In this document: positions 36,172 to 43,955 of the stretch, piece by piece
Layout of the letters: each line of letters opens with the position of its first letter
Position numbering within the stretch: the stretch's first letter is position 1
Assembly (NCBI RefSeq): GCF_029846275.1
Contig: NZ_JARVWS010000001.1
Coordinates: forward strand, 1-64,000
Direction of reading: 5' to 3'
Length of the DNA: 64,000 nt
DNA from: Nocardioides sp. CER19
Lineage (GTDB): Bacteria > Actinomycetota > Actinomycetes > Propionibacteriales > Nocardioidaceae
Notes under the pieces: generated by a model
What the model was told of the DNA's origin: nothing
Databases searched by the model: none
The model's input: the letters and a program-made list of their open reading frames with translations, nothing else
Position numbers and translations under genes: made by a program

Positions 36172-37217
36172 GACGGCGCTCCTTCCCAGGCCGCGCGCAG
36201 CAGCGCGGTGAGGTTCTCCTCGGTGACGGGGGTGGGGTTGTTGCCCGGGACCGCGGCCAGGATCGGCGGCACCGCCTCGGCGATGCCGCCCTCCGGCATG
36301 CCGAAGTCGGCGAGCCTGCGCGGCGCGTCCACGGCCGAGCGCAGCGCCGCCAGGCCGGCGACGGCCGTCTCGGCCCCGAACGCGGCCGCGATCCGAGCCT
36401 CGGCGTCAGGCGCATGGGGCACGTTGAACGCCAGCACGTGCGGCAGGACGACGGCATGGGTCTGCGCGTGCGGCAGGTCGAACATGCCGCCGAGGACGTG
36501 GCAGATCTTGTGGTGCAGCCCCGACCCGGCCGAGGCGAACGCGACCGCGGCGACGTAGGCGCCGTACAGCGTCTGCTCGACGCCCTCGAGAGCGCCGTCC
36601 CGAGCGACCCTGGGCAGGCCCGCCGCCAGCGCTCGGATCCCCTCGCCGGCGAGGGCCTGGTCGATCGGGTCGACCCGCGGACCCCACATCGCGTCGACGC
36701 AGTGCGCGAGCGCGTTGAGCCCGCTGGCCACGGCCAGCTCCGCCGGCAGCGAGGTCAGCAGCATCGCGTCGTAGACGATCGAGCGCGGCAGCACCCTGCC
36801 GTCGACGCCCGTCGTCTTGGTGCCGCCCGCGGTCAGCCCCCAGACGTCGGTCGCCTCGGACCCGGCGTAGGTCGTGGGTACGGCGACGATCGGGAGCCCG
36901 GTCGTCAGCGCGACCGCCTTGCCCAGCCCGGTGGTCGAGCCGCCGCCCACGGTCACGACCACGTCCGCCTCGGCCGTCCTGGCCGCGGCCCGTGCCCGCT
37001 CGGCCACCTCGACCGGGACGTGCATGACGACCTCCTCGTGCCGGAGCACGAGGGGCAGCCGCGCGGCGATCGGCTCGGCGGCCGACGCTGCACGCCCGGA
37101 GGCGATCAGCATCGCCCGGCGGGCGCCGAGGGCGGAGACCTCATCGGCGACGGCCTCGGGCGAGGAGCCGGGTGCGAAGACGACGCGTTGCGCCAGCGTG
37201 GCGTGGGTGAACCTCAT
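36168..37217 (-). CDS. Maleylacetate reductase
   Basis: A 349-residue iron-alcohol-dehydrogenase-family enzyme. It has [18 protein letters not shown] (about 86-103), [17 protein letters not shown] and metal-site His in [20 protein letters not shown]. It reduces maleylacetate to 3-oxoadipate, which the PcaIJF enzymes encoded upstream can finish. ATG at 37217 is taken; a GTG two codons earlier is possible and neither has a good ribosome site. Confidence 0.9.
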   Translation of the reverse strand: MRFTHATLAQRVVFAPGSSPEAVADEVSALGARRAMLIASGRAASAAEPIAARLPLVLRHEEVVMHVPVEVAERARAAARTAEADVVVTVGGGSTTGLGKAVALTTGLPIVAVPTTYAGSEATDVWGLTAGGTKTTGVDGRVLPRSIVYDAMLLTSLPAELAVASGLNALAHCVDAMWGPRVDPIDQALAGEGIRALAAGLPRVARDGALEGVEQTLYGAYVAAVAFASAGSGLHHKICHVLGGMFDLPHAQTHAVVLPHVLAFNVPHAPDAEARIAAAFGAETAVAGLAALRSAVDAPRRLADFGMPEGGIAEAVPPILAAVPGNNPTPVTEENLTALLRAAWEGAPS

Positions 37218-37272
37218 GGGCACGCGTGACGATACGCCCCGGCAGGGCGGTGGAGCAGGCCCTTCTACGACG

Positions 37273-38121
37273 TCACTGGACGCGGTTGTCGAAGAGGGCC
37301 AGCGCCGCGGCGGTGTTGGAGGCCGGCACGTGGTAGGTCTCGTGGACGCGGCGGATCTCGTCGTTCATCGCCCCGCGCATGATCAGCCACATGATGAGCT
37401 CGATGCCCTCCGAGCCGGCCATCCGGATCAGCTCCTCGCGCGAGAGCCCGGCGAGCCTCTCGGGGTCGGTCTGGATCGCCTCGAGGTACATCGCGTCGAA
37501 CTCGGGGTTGACGAACCCGGCCCGCGCCCCGGCGAGCTGGTGCGACATGCCGCCGGTCCCGAAGATCGCCACCTTCACGTCCGGCTCATAGCTGGCCAGC
37601 GCCCGGCCGATCGCCTTGCCCAGCGCGTAGCACCGCGCCGCCGTGGGCTGCGGGTACTGGATGACGTTGACGAGCAGCGGCACGACCCGGCACGGCCAGG
37701 CCTCACCCGGGTCCGGGCAGTAGATGGACAGCGGCACGGTGAGGCCGTGGTCGACGTCGAGATCCTGGAAGAGCGTCAGGTCGAAGCCGTCGTCGACCAG
37801 GCTCTCGACCAGGTGCTGGGAGAGCTCGGGGTCGCCGACGACGTCCGGGACCGGGCGCGGTCCCCAGCCCTCGTCGGCGACCTGATAGTGGTCAGCCGTA
37901 CCGATCGCGAACGTCGGCACGACCTCGAGGTCGACCCCGTTGGCGTGGTCGTTGTAGACCACGATGGCGACGTCGGGCGTGTGCTCGGCCATCCAGTCGC
38001 GTGCGGGCTGGTAGCCGTCGAAGAGCGGCTTCCAGTACGGGTCCTGCGTCTTCCCGTGGTCCATCGCGGCGCCGATCGACGGGACGTGCGAGGTCGCCAG
38101 ACCCCAGATCACCTCAGACAT
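37273..38121 (-). CDS. ligB: Class III extradiol dioxygenase beta subunit (LigB-type; protocatechuate 4,5- or gallate dioxygenase)
   Basis: A 282-residue LigB-fold catalytic subunit. Fe(II) ligands by analogy are His12 (ATSHVPS), His59 (YNDHANG) and a Glu in AGSEGIELIMWLIMRGAM near 238-241; the catalytic base is His194 (GMSHQL). The neighbours encode the 4-oxalomesaconate route but no LigC or LigI homologue, so gallate or 3-O-methylgallate is the more likely substrate (inference). It overlaps ligA by 8 nt. Confidence 0.88.
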   Translation of the reverse strand: MSEVIWGLATSHVPSIGAAMDHGKTQDPYWKPLFDGYQPARDWMAEHTPDVAIVVYNDHANGVDLEVVPTFAIGTADHYQVADEGWGPRPVPDVVGDPELSQHLVESLVDDGFDLTLFQDLDVDHGLTVPLSIYCPDPGEAWPCRVVPLLVNVIQYPQPTAARCYALGKAIGRALASYEPDVKVAIFGTGGMSHQLAGARAGFVNPEFDAMYLEAIQTDPERLAGLSREELIRMAGSEGIELIMWLIMRGAMNDEIRRVHETYHVPASNTAAALALFDNRVQ

Positions 38122-38464
38122 CGGTCCGCCCTCCCGCGATCAGAGCCGCCCGGAACTCGTCCTCGGTCATCCCCGAGAACACCCCACCCAGGTACTGCAT
38201 CGACCGTCCGTCCATCATCGCCAGCTTGTAGATGTAGAAGATGCTGCCGCCCAGGTCCACCATCGCCTGCCAGTCGCGCTCGAGCACGGCCCGCCGCTGC
38301 TCGGGCGTGAGCCGGTAGTCGTCGCAGTAGGCGACCTCGTCGGCGGTGAACCGCTCGCGGTTGGCCGCCGACCGCAGGCTCATGAACAGCTGGTTCATGT
38401 GCAGCCCTCGCCGGCTGGCACCACCGTCGAAGATCGGCGTGCCCGGGAGGTCGTGGGTCGTCAC
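38114..38464 (-). CDS. ligA: Extradiol dioxygenase alpha subunit (LigA-type)
   Basis: A 116-residue small helical subunit that caps the LigB active site. The SRRGLHMNQLFMSL segment near 16, then LTPEQRRAVLERDW and MQYLGGVFSGMTEDEF are typical of LigA. GTG at 38464 overlaps the stop of the upstream gene (GTGA). The separate alpha and beta genes resemble LigAB and differ from the fused gallate dioxygenases. Confidence 0.85.
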   Translation of the reverse strand: MTTHDLPGTPIFDGGASRRGLHMNQLFMSLRSAANRERFTADEVAYCDDYRLTPEQRRAVLERDWQAMVDLGGSIFYIYKLAMMDGRSMQYLGGVFSGMTEDEFRAALIAGGRTDV

Positions 38465-38739
38465 GACCGCTCCTGGGGGTGCTGGGCGAGCGCCTCGACG
38501 TGGACGTCGAGCCAGGGCGCCATCGGCAGCGACATCAGCGCCTCGTGCAGCGCAGCCGGGTCCGGCGCCTCGTAGAGGCCGATCGTCGCGTTGCGCCCGG
38601 GGACGCGCCACAGGCGCTTGAGGGTTCCGGCGGCTCGCAGCTCCATGGCGCGGGCGCGCTCCGCCGACCGCAGGTCCTCCCGCCGCTCGACAGGGGTCTC
38701 GGCGGGCAGGCGGTTCTCCGACCTGACGAGGAACTCCAT
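38461..38739 (-). CDS. Muconolactone-isomerase-like small protein
   Basis: A 92-residue protein of the ferredoxin-like muconolactone delta-isomerase family (MEFLVRSENRLPAETPVE; ARAMELRAAGTLKRLWRVPG; LPMAPWLDVHVEAL). There is no catechol ortho pathway in this operon, so its substrate is probably not muconolactone. An isomerase acting on a ring-opened dienoate is one possibility, from gene context only. A strong AAGGAG site precedes the ATG. Confidence 0.75.
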   Translation of the reverse strand: MEFLVRSENRLPAETPVERREDLRSAERARAMELRAAGTLKRLWRVPGRNATIGLYEAPDPAALHEALMSLPMAPWLDVHVEALAQHPQERS

Positions 38740-38765
38740 GGCGCTCTCCTTCTCGTGTCAGATGA

Positions 38766-39470
38766 TCATCCGGCGAAGGCGCAGAGCGCCTCGGCCAGCT
38801 CCTTGGGGGCGGTCACCATGGCCTCGTGCCCGGTCGCGAGGTCGGTCACCGGCCACCCCTTCGCGCGGGCCCGGTCGGCCTGGCTCTGGAAGACGCGCAT
38901 CCAGTCCACGCACTCGATGAACGCGGCCGGGACCCGGTCGACCGCACCGCTCAGCCGCAGCGGGTCGGTGTAGGTCTTCCAGGGGTGCGGCGTGAGTCGG
39001 GGCGTCAGCCACTCGACGTCGACGGGGTCGGTCACGCCGAGGACCTCGAGCTTGCGGACCGGAACCAGCCAGCCGAACCCCGGGCCGGCGGCCGACTCGG
39101 ACCAGTGGTGCGCCACGGTCTCCGGCTGCAGCGACACCGCCGTCTCGCCGTCCTCGCCGACGAAGGCGTCGAGGTAGATCCGCTTCGCGATCGCGTCGGG
39201 GCGCCGATCGGCCACCGCGGTGACGATCTGCCCGGCATAGCTGTGCCCGACGAGCACCACGTCCTGCAGACCGAGCACGTCGATGAGCCGGACGACGTCC
39301 TCGACGTGCGTGTCGAGCCCGACGGTCGGCGACAGCAGGTGGGCCCGCTCGGAGAGTCCGGTCAGCGTCGGGGCGTGCACCTCGTGGCCGGCTGCGCGCA
39401 GCAGCGGGGCCACCCGGTCCCAGCACCACCCTCCGTGCCAGGCGCCGTGCACCAGGACGAACGTCGCCAT
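38766..39470 (-). CDS. Alpha/beta hydrolase, methylesterase-like
   Basis: A 234-residue hydrolase of the plant-methylesterase/hydroxynitrile-lyase-like group. It has the N-terminal oxyanion segment VLVHGAWHGGWCWD, the nucleophile Ser in VGHSYAGQIV near 92-101, and a C-terminal His in ATGHEAMVTAPKELAEAL. It lacks the GNSxGG motif usual for meta-cleavage-product C-C hydrolases. In this operon a role in demethylating a methyl-ester ring-cleavage product, as would arise from 3-O-methylgallate, is attractive but unproven. Confidence 0.75.
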   Translation of the reverse strand: MATFVLVHGAWHGGWCWDRVAPLLRAAGHEVHAPTLTGLSERAHLLSPTVGLDTHVEDVVRLIDVLGLQDVVLVGHSYAGQIVTAVADRRPDAIAKRIYLDAFVGEDGETAVSLQPETVAHHWSESAAGPGFGWLVPVRKLEVLGVTDPVDVEWLTPRLTPHPWKTYTDPLRLSGAVDRVPAAFIECVDWMRVFQSQADRARAKGWPVTDLATGHEAMVTAPKELAEALCAFAG

Positions 39471-39498
39471 GCTTCCCTCTTTCTCGGTTCTCGCCCGG

Positions 39499-40449
39499 TC
39501 AGCCGACCGGTGGCGTGCCGTGCGTGTGGAACGTCTCGATGGTCTTCAGGCCCCACGCCTGGCCCTTGGCCCGCTCGGCCTCGGTCCAGGTGACGACCGG
39601 CCAGTCCGGCGCCATGACGAGCCGGGCCTGCGGGTTGCACAGCTCGATCCGGTTGCCACCGGGCTCGTAGACGTAGAGGAAGAAGGTCTGCTGGATCGCG
39701 TGCTTGTGCGGCCCGGTCTCGATGTGGACGCCGTGGTCGACGCAGAGGTCGGCGGCGCGGAGGATGTCGTCGCGGCTGTCCGGGGCGAACGCGATGTGGT
39801 GCAGCCGGCCGCTGGAGCCGGTCCAGTCGGAGGAGTAGACGACGTCGTACGACTTGTTCGTGAAGGTGGTCCAGCGGCCCGAGATCGCGCCGGTGTCGAG
39901 CTGGATCTGCTCGGTGGGCCGCGCGCCGAGGACGTTCTCCAGGAAGTCGGTGTTGGCCAGCACGTCGTGGGCGAGGTAGTTGACGTGGTCGAGCCGGCGC
40001 ACGGCGATCCCGCGGTTCGGCTTGGCCTGCGGCTGGTTCTTCAGGCCGGGCCTGAGGTCGTCGGGCGCGACGTAGCGCTCGGTCTCGAAGTAGAGGCCGA
40101 TCTCGTGGCCGTCCGGGTCGGTGGTGAGGTACGTCGGCCCGGTGCCGGCCGCACCGTCGACCCACTGGCCGGGACGGCCTGACTCCTCGACCGCCTTGAC
40201 CCGTCGGGCCAGGGCGTCCTCGCTGGAGGCGCGCAGCGCCATCCGGCGCAGCCCGGAGGTCTCGTGACCGGTGACGATGAGGCTGGTCTGCTCGTAGTCG
40301 TCGAACGTGCGCAGGTGGACCGAGTCGCCGTCCCGCCGCGTCTGCGTCAGACCGAGGATCTCGGTGAAGAACCAAACGCTGCCGTCGAGGTCGGGGGTGA
40401 GCAGCTCGACGTGTCCGAGATGGGCGATGTCACCGAGGACGGCGGGCAT
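39499..40449 (-). CDS. VOC-family type I extradiol dioxygenase (catechol 2,3-dioxygenase-like)
   Basis: A 316-residue two-domain vicinal-oxygen-chelate protein. The Fe(II) ligands lie in the C-terminal half: His155 (RLDHVNY), His218 (RLHHIAF) and Glu269 (PGGNRIEL), with a probable acid-base His in GPHKHAIQQTFF. All are intact, so it should be active. The ring substrate cannot be told from sequence. It lies between the methylesterase-like gene and the galD-like gene. Confidence 0.87.
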   Translation of the reverse strand: MPAVLGDIAHLGHVELLTPDLDGSVWFFTEILGLTQTRRDGDSVHLRTFDDYEQTSLIVTGHETSGLRRMALRASSEDALARRVKAVEESGRPGQWVDGAAGTGPTYLTTDPDGHEIGLYFETERYVAPDDLRPGLKNQPQAKPNRGIAVRRLDHVNYLAHDVLANTDFLENVLGARPTEQIQLDTGAISGRWTTFTNKSYDVVYSSDWTGSSGRLHHIAFAPDSRDDILRAADLCVDHGVHIETGPHKHAIQQTFFLYVYEPGGNRIELCNPQARLVMAPDWPVVTWTEAERAKGQAWGLKTIETFHTHGTPPVG

Positions 40450-40450
40450 G

Positions 40451-41530
40451 TCAGGACTCCTTCGTGGTGCGGGGCGGGCGCGGGTGGACGACGCCGTCCA
40501 GGATCATCCGGGCCGTGCGCACGACGGCTGTCCTGGTGACGTGGCCGTGGGGGTCGGTCTCGACGCCGACGGCCAGGAAGCCGGTGGGGTGCTCGAGGCG
40601 CATCGGCTCGCCGGTGGGCGGGAGCTTCGCCAGGTCGTGAGCGACCGTTCCAGGAAACGCTGCCCCGGCGGCGACCGTGGCGGCAGCGACCACGCCGATC
40701 GAGCGGTGCACGCGCACCGGGATGAAGCTCCGGGTGGACAGCACGCCACCGTCCTGCGGAGCGGAGAGGAGCACGATCTTGGGGACGCTCGTGGCATCGG
40801 GATTCGGGTCGAGCCCCATCGCGGTCAACGCCTCGGCGCGGATGGCGCGGACCCGCTCGGTCAGCGCGGCATCGTCTTCGAGCTGCTCCGGCCGCTCGGT
40901 GCCGTCGACACCGAGGTCGGCGGCACGCACCAGGACGCACGGCATGCCGTTGTCGATGCAGGTGACCTCGACCCCAGCGAGCGTGTCCACGAGGTGGCCG
41001 GTGGGCAGCAGCGGGTGCGGGCTCGGGGCCAGCACCACCTCGACGGGAGCGGCCGTGCCGGGCACGCCGGAGATCGCGGTGTCGCCGTCGTAGGTGACGA
41101 CGCCCCCCGGCGTCTGCACGCGCAGCGTCGCCACCGTGCCGGTGTTCACCATCCGCACGCGGACCTCGGTGACGTCACCCGACGCCTGCACCAGGCCGCG
41201 CTCGATGGCGAACGGTCCGACGCCCGCGAGCATGTTGCCGCAGGGCTGGGCGGTGGTGACGACCTGCAGGTCGGGGACCACCTGGAGGAAGAGGTAGTCG
41301 ACGTCCACGTCCTCGGTGGCGGACGTCGCGACGACCGCGACCTTGCTGGTCAGCGGGTGACCGCCGCCCAGCCCGTCGACCTGCAGCGCGTCGGGTCCAC
41401 CCATGATCCGGAGCAGCAGGTCGTCGCGCTCGACGGTGTCACCCGAGAGGCCGACGGGGAGGTCGTCCGCGAGCAGGAACGCGCCGCGCGACGTCCCGCC
41501 GCGCATGAGGGCGCACCTCAGTCCGCTCAT
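40451..41530 (-). CDS. galD: 4-oxalomesaconate tautomerase (PrpF-family isomerase)
   Basis: A 359-residue PrpF-family protein with MRGGTSRGAFLLADDLP at 9-25, GGGHPLTSKVAVV near 55 and QPCGNMLAGVGPFAIERG near 93-110. In the gallate pathway GalD converts the keto and enol forms of 4-oxalomesaconate. The PrpF family also includes methylaconitate isomerase, but the ligK and galB neighbours point to GalD. ATG overlaps the upstream stop by 4 nt. Confidence 0.87.
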   Translation of the reverse strand: MSGLRCALMRGGTSRGAFLLADDLPVGLSGDTVERDDLLLRIMGGPDALQVDGLGGGHPLTSKVAVVATSATEDVDVDYLFLQVVPDLQVVTTAQPCGNMLAGVGPFAIERGLVQASGDVTEVRVRMVNTGTVATLRVQTPGGVVTYDGDTAISGVPGTAAPVEVVLAPSPHPLLPTGHLVDTLAGVEVTCIDNGMPCVLVRAADLGVDGTERPEQLEDDAALTERVRAIRAEALTAMGLDPNPDATSVPKIVLLSAPQDGGVLSTRSFIPVRVHRSIGVVAAATVAAGAAFPGTVAHDLAKLPPTGEPMRLEHPTGFLAVGVETDPHGHVTRTAVVRTARMILDGVVHPRPPRTTKES

Positions 41531-42234
41531 CGCCGGTCGAGCTCGTCCAGGTCGGCGTAGGAGACGTACTCGACGCCCAGCCGCTCGAGGAGCGGGCGGA
41601 GCCCGTAGCGGTCCAGGCCGAGCTCGCCCTGCTCGAAGGCGGCGCGGGTGGCGGCCTCCTTCGCGACCCGCGCCTCGCAGGCGGTGATCGTCTCGGCGAC
41701 CCGCTCGAGCGGGACGACCACGACCCCGTCGTCGTCGGCGACCACGACGTCGCCGGGTCGGATCCACTGGCCGGCGACGACGACCGGCAGGTTGACGTTG
41801 CCGGCGGTGGCCTTGACCGTGCCCTCGGCGGAGACGTGGCGCGCCCAGGCGCCGAAGCCCATCTCGCGCAGCTCGCGGGTGTCGCGGACGCCGCCGTCGA
41901 TGACGAGCCCGGGCACGCCGCGGTGCTGCAGGGCCGTCGCGAACAGCTCGCCGAAGAAGCCGTGCGTCGCCGGGGCGGCGGTCGCGACGACGAGCACGTC
42001 GCCCTCGCGGCACTGCTCGACGGCGGCGTGGATCATCAGGTTGTCGCCGGGCCAGCACAGCGCGGTGACCGCGGGGCCGGCGACGGTGAGCCCCTGCTGG
42101 ATCGGTCGCAGCTCGGCACCGAGGCTGCCGGTGCGGCCCATCGCCTCGTGGACCGTCGCGACGCCGAACTCGCGGAGCCGGTCGACGTCGGCGGGCGCGG
42201 GACGAGGGGTGTCGGTGACGATGAGGGTCCTCAT
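41527..42234 (-). CDS. ligK: 4-carboxy-4-hydroxy-2-oxoadipate aldolase / oxaloacetate decarboxylase
   Basis: A 235-residue RraA-family class II aldolase. The metal and substrate signature GLVIDGGVRDTRELREMGF is near residue 109, and RPGDVVVADDDGVVVVP is near 159. It cleaves the hydrated product of 4-oxalomesaconate to pyruvate and oxaloacetate. It is equivalent to GalC in Pseudomonas and LigK in Sphingobium. It follows the galB-like gene by 9 bp. Confidence 0.9.
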   Translation of the reverse strand: MRTLIVTDTPRPAPADVDRLREFGVATVHEAMGRTGSLGAELRPIQQGLTVAGPAVTALCWPGDNLMIHAAVEQCREGDVLVVATAAPATHGFFGELFATALQHRGVPGLVIDGGVRDTRELREMGFGAWARHVSAEGTVKATAGNVNLPVVVAGQWIRPGDVVVADDDGVVVVPLERVAETITACEARVAKEAATRAAFEQGELGLDRYGLRPLLERLGVEYVSYADLDELDRR

Positions 42235-42243
42235 GGACGCTCC

Positions 42244-42978
42244 TCAGGCCAGCCGGTCGGTGACCTGCGGGTAGAAGCGCATGAACGCCTCGCCGTACGT
42301 CGTCGAGGGCAGGCCCAGGTTCGGCCCGGCGTTGCGCTTGAGCTGGGTGCCGCGGCGCCGGCCGAGGTCGCTGTAGTACTCCCACAGGTGCTGCTGGGCG
42401 CTCAGACACTCCATCGCCTTGCGCTTGGTCTCCCAGACGTCGGTGATGTCGAGGAGGACCTCGGGCCGGAAGTCGCTCATCTCGGGCTGGTGCGGCTCGA
42501 AGAAGAACACCGGTGGCGCGCCGAGCGCGTCGCCCTCGGCCGGGTAGCCGACGGCCTGCGCCAGGACGCGCGCATCGAGCGCCATCCGGGCGGCGGCGGG
42601 GTGGTCGGCGTTGTAGGGGTCGTCGAGCGGGTGGGTCAGCACGACCGTCGGCTGCACCTCGCGGTAGAGGTGCACCAGCCGGTCGGTGAGCTCCGGGCCG
42701 GCCACGAGCGGGTAGTCGCCGGCGTCGAAGAACCTGACCTCGGCACCGAGTGCGCCGGCGGCCGCCTCGGCCTCCTCCCGGCGCATCGTCTTGATCTCCT
42801 CGAGCGAGAGCCCGTCGCGCCAGGCCCGGGCCGACTCGCCGCGCTCGCCGAACGTCAGGCACGCGATGGTGACGCGCTCCCCGCGGGAGGCGGCAAGGGC
42901 GATCGCACCGCCGGCGCGCCAGACGAAGTCACCGGCGTGCGCGGTGACGACGAGGGTGTGAGGGGTCAGTTCGGGCAC
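42244..42978 (-). CDS. galB: 4-oxalomesaconate hydratase (PIG-L family)
   Basis: A 244-residue PIG-L/LmbE-fold protein. The deacetylase zinc motif AHPDDE is replaced by AHAGDFVWRAGGA, the kind of change seen in GalB hydratases. HPLDDPYNADHPAAARMA near 114 supplies further metal ligands. It would hydrate 4-oxalomesaconate to 4-carboxy-4-hydroxy-2-oxoadipate. GTG at 42978 is preferred because GCAGGAG precedes it; ATG at 43014 has no ribosome site. A GntR-type operator lies upstream at 43044-43070. Confidence 0.85.
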   Translation of the reverse strand: MPELTPHTLVVTAHAGDFVWRAGGAIALAASRGERVTIACLTFGERGESARAWRDGLSLEEIKTMRREEAEAAAGALGAEVRFFDAGDYPLVAGPELTDRLVHLYREVQPTVVLTHPLDDPYNADHPAAARMALDARVLAQAVGYPAEGDALGAPPVFFFEPHQPEMSDFRPEVLLDITDVWETKRKAMECLSAQQHLWEYYSDLGRRRGTQLKRNAGPNLGLPSTTYGEAFMRFYPQVTDRLA

Positions 42979-43043
42979 GATCTCGCTCCTGCTGGTGGGG
43001 ACGCGTGGCGCCATGGTGGGTACGTCAAGGACGGTAGTGATCT

Positions 43044-43070
43044 GCGGACGAAATTGTCAACGATCTTGGA
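43044..43070. promoter_or_regulatory. GntR-type operator upstream of galB
   Basis: The core ATTGTCAACGAT (43053-43064) is an imperfect palindrome typical of FCD-family GntR sites. The surrounding 27 bp match the segment 48793-48819 beside the gntR gene at 22 positions. It lies between the dehydrogenase gene and galB, so it marks an internal promoter controlled by the same regulator. Confidence 0.72.
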
Positions 43071-43092
43071 AGCAGGAAGGTTCGGAGGTTGG

Positions 43093-43878
43093 CTACGCCT
43101 GGTCCCGGCGCGCCGCCAGGTCCTCCAGCCAGCGCTCGCTGGCGCGGGCGACGCGCGGCGGCACGCCGAGGTCGTCGAGCATCTCGGCGGCCGCGGACAT
43201 CTCGTGCGCACGGCGTACGGCGTGCCGGATGCTGCCCGACACGAGGCGCTCGACCGTCGTGGCGCCCGCCCGCTCGAGCTCGCGGGCGATCTCCGCGTGC
43301 GTCTCGTCCTCCAGGCCGGCGGCCCGGGCCGCCTCCAGGCTCTCGACCACGGCGGCGGCGAGCCCCTTGAAGAAGACCGAGCGGAGCAGCTTGCGGGCGG
43401 CGGCGTCGCCGATCGGGCCGTCGACGACCGCCACCGTCGCGCCGAGCGGACCGAGCAGCTCGGCCGCTCGACCGGCACCGGGCCCGCTGGCCGTCATCGG
43501 CACGCGGATGCCCTGACCGGGGACCGTCGACATCAGTGCGAGGTCGGCGACCAGGACGTGCGCCGGCAGGGCTCCGGCCACCTCGCGCTTGCGGGACGGC
43601 GACGACGAGTTGGCCTCGGCCCAGACGACGCCCTCCCGCAGACCGGGGGCCGCGTTGGTGGCGGCGGTCAGCGAGTCGGCGCTGCTGTTGACGCTCAGCA
43701 CCAGGTCGGCCCCGGACACGGCGTCGGCCTCGTCGGAGCACGCGACGGTGCCCTCGGGGGCGGCGACCGCCGGGTCGTAGGCCCGCACGACCGCCCCGGC
43801 CGCCAGCAGGTCGGCGACCAGCGCCGAACCCGCCTCGCCGGTGCCGAGGACGGCGACGGTGGTCGGCTCAGTGGTCAT
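43093..43878 (-). CDS. 6-phosphogluconate/3-hydroxyisobutyrate dehydrogenase-like oxidoreductase (DUF1932-like C-terminus)
   Basis: A 261-residue protein with an N-terminal Rossmann domain (VAVLGTGEAGSALVADLLAA near 8-27) and a beta-hydroxyacid-dehydrogenase-like LMSTVPGQGIRVPMTASGPG region. In the C-terminal helical domain DAAARKLLRSVFFKGLAAAV holds the catalytic Lys position. It is not related to LigC, which is of the Gfo/Idh family. Its position between the importer and galB suggests a role on a pathway intermediate or side product; the substrate is unknown. Confidence 0.78.
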   Translation of the reverse strand: MTTEPTTVAVLGTGEAGSALVADLLAAGAVVRAYDPAVAAPEGTVACSDEADAVSGADLVLSVNSSADSLTAATNAAPGLREGVVWAEANSSSPSRKREVAGALPAHVLVADLALMSTVPGQGIRVPMTASGPGAGRAAELLGPLGATVAVVDGPIGDAAARKLLRSVFFKGLAAAVVESLEAARAAGLEDETHAEIARELERAGATTVERLVSGSIRHAVRRAHEMSAAAEMLDDLGVPPRVARASERWLEDLAARRDQA

Positions 43879-43913
43879 CTGAGGAACCTCGCTCCATGGG
43901 TGGGGCCGGGCGC

Positions 43914-43930
43914 CGGGCGAGGGACGCCCG
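43914..43930 (-). terminator. Weak hairpin after the importer binding-protein gene
   Basis: CGGGCG-aggga-CGCCCG, 26 bp past the stop of the binding-protein gene and 36 bp before the dehydrogenase start. No T-run. It may only reduce read-through. Confidence 0.35.
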
Positions 43931-43955
43931 ACCCCCGACCCCCGACCGTCTCCGG

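Noticed and set aside
42244..42978. LmbE/PIG-L N-acetylglucosaminyl deacetylase (mycothiol type)
   Set aside because: The zinc motif AHPDD is altered to AHAGD and the gene is overlapped by or adjacent to galD- and ligK-like genes, so the hydratase assignment fits better.
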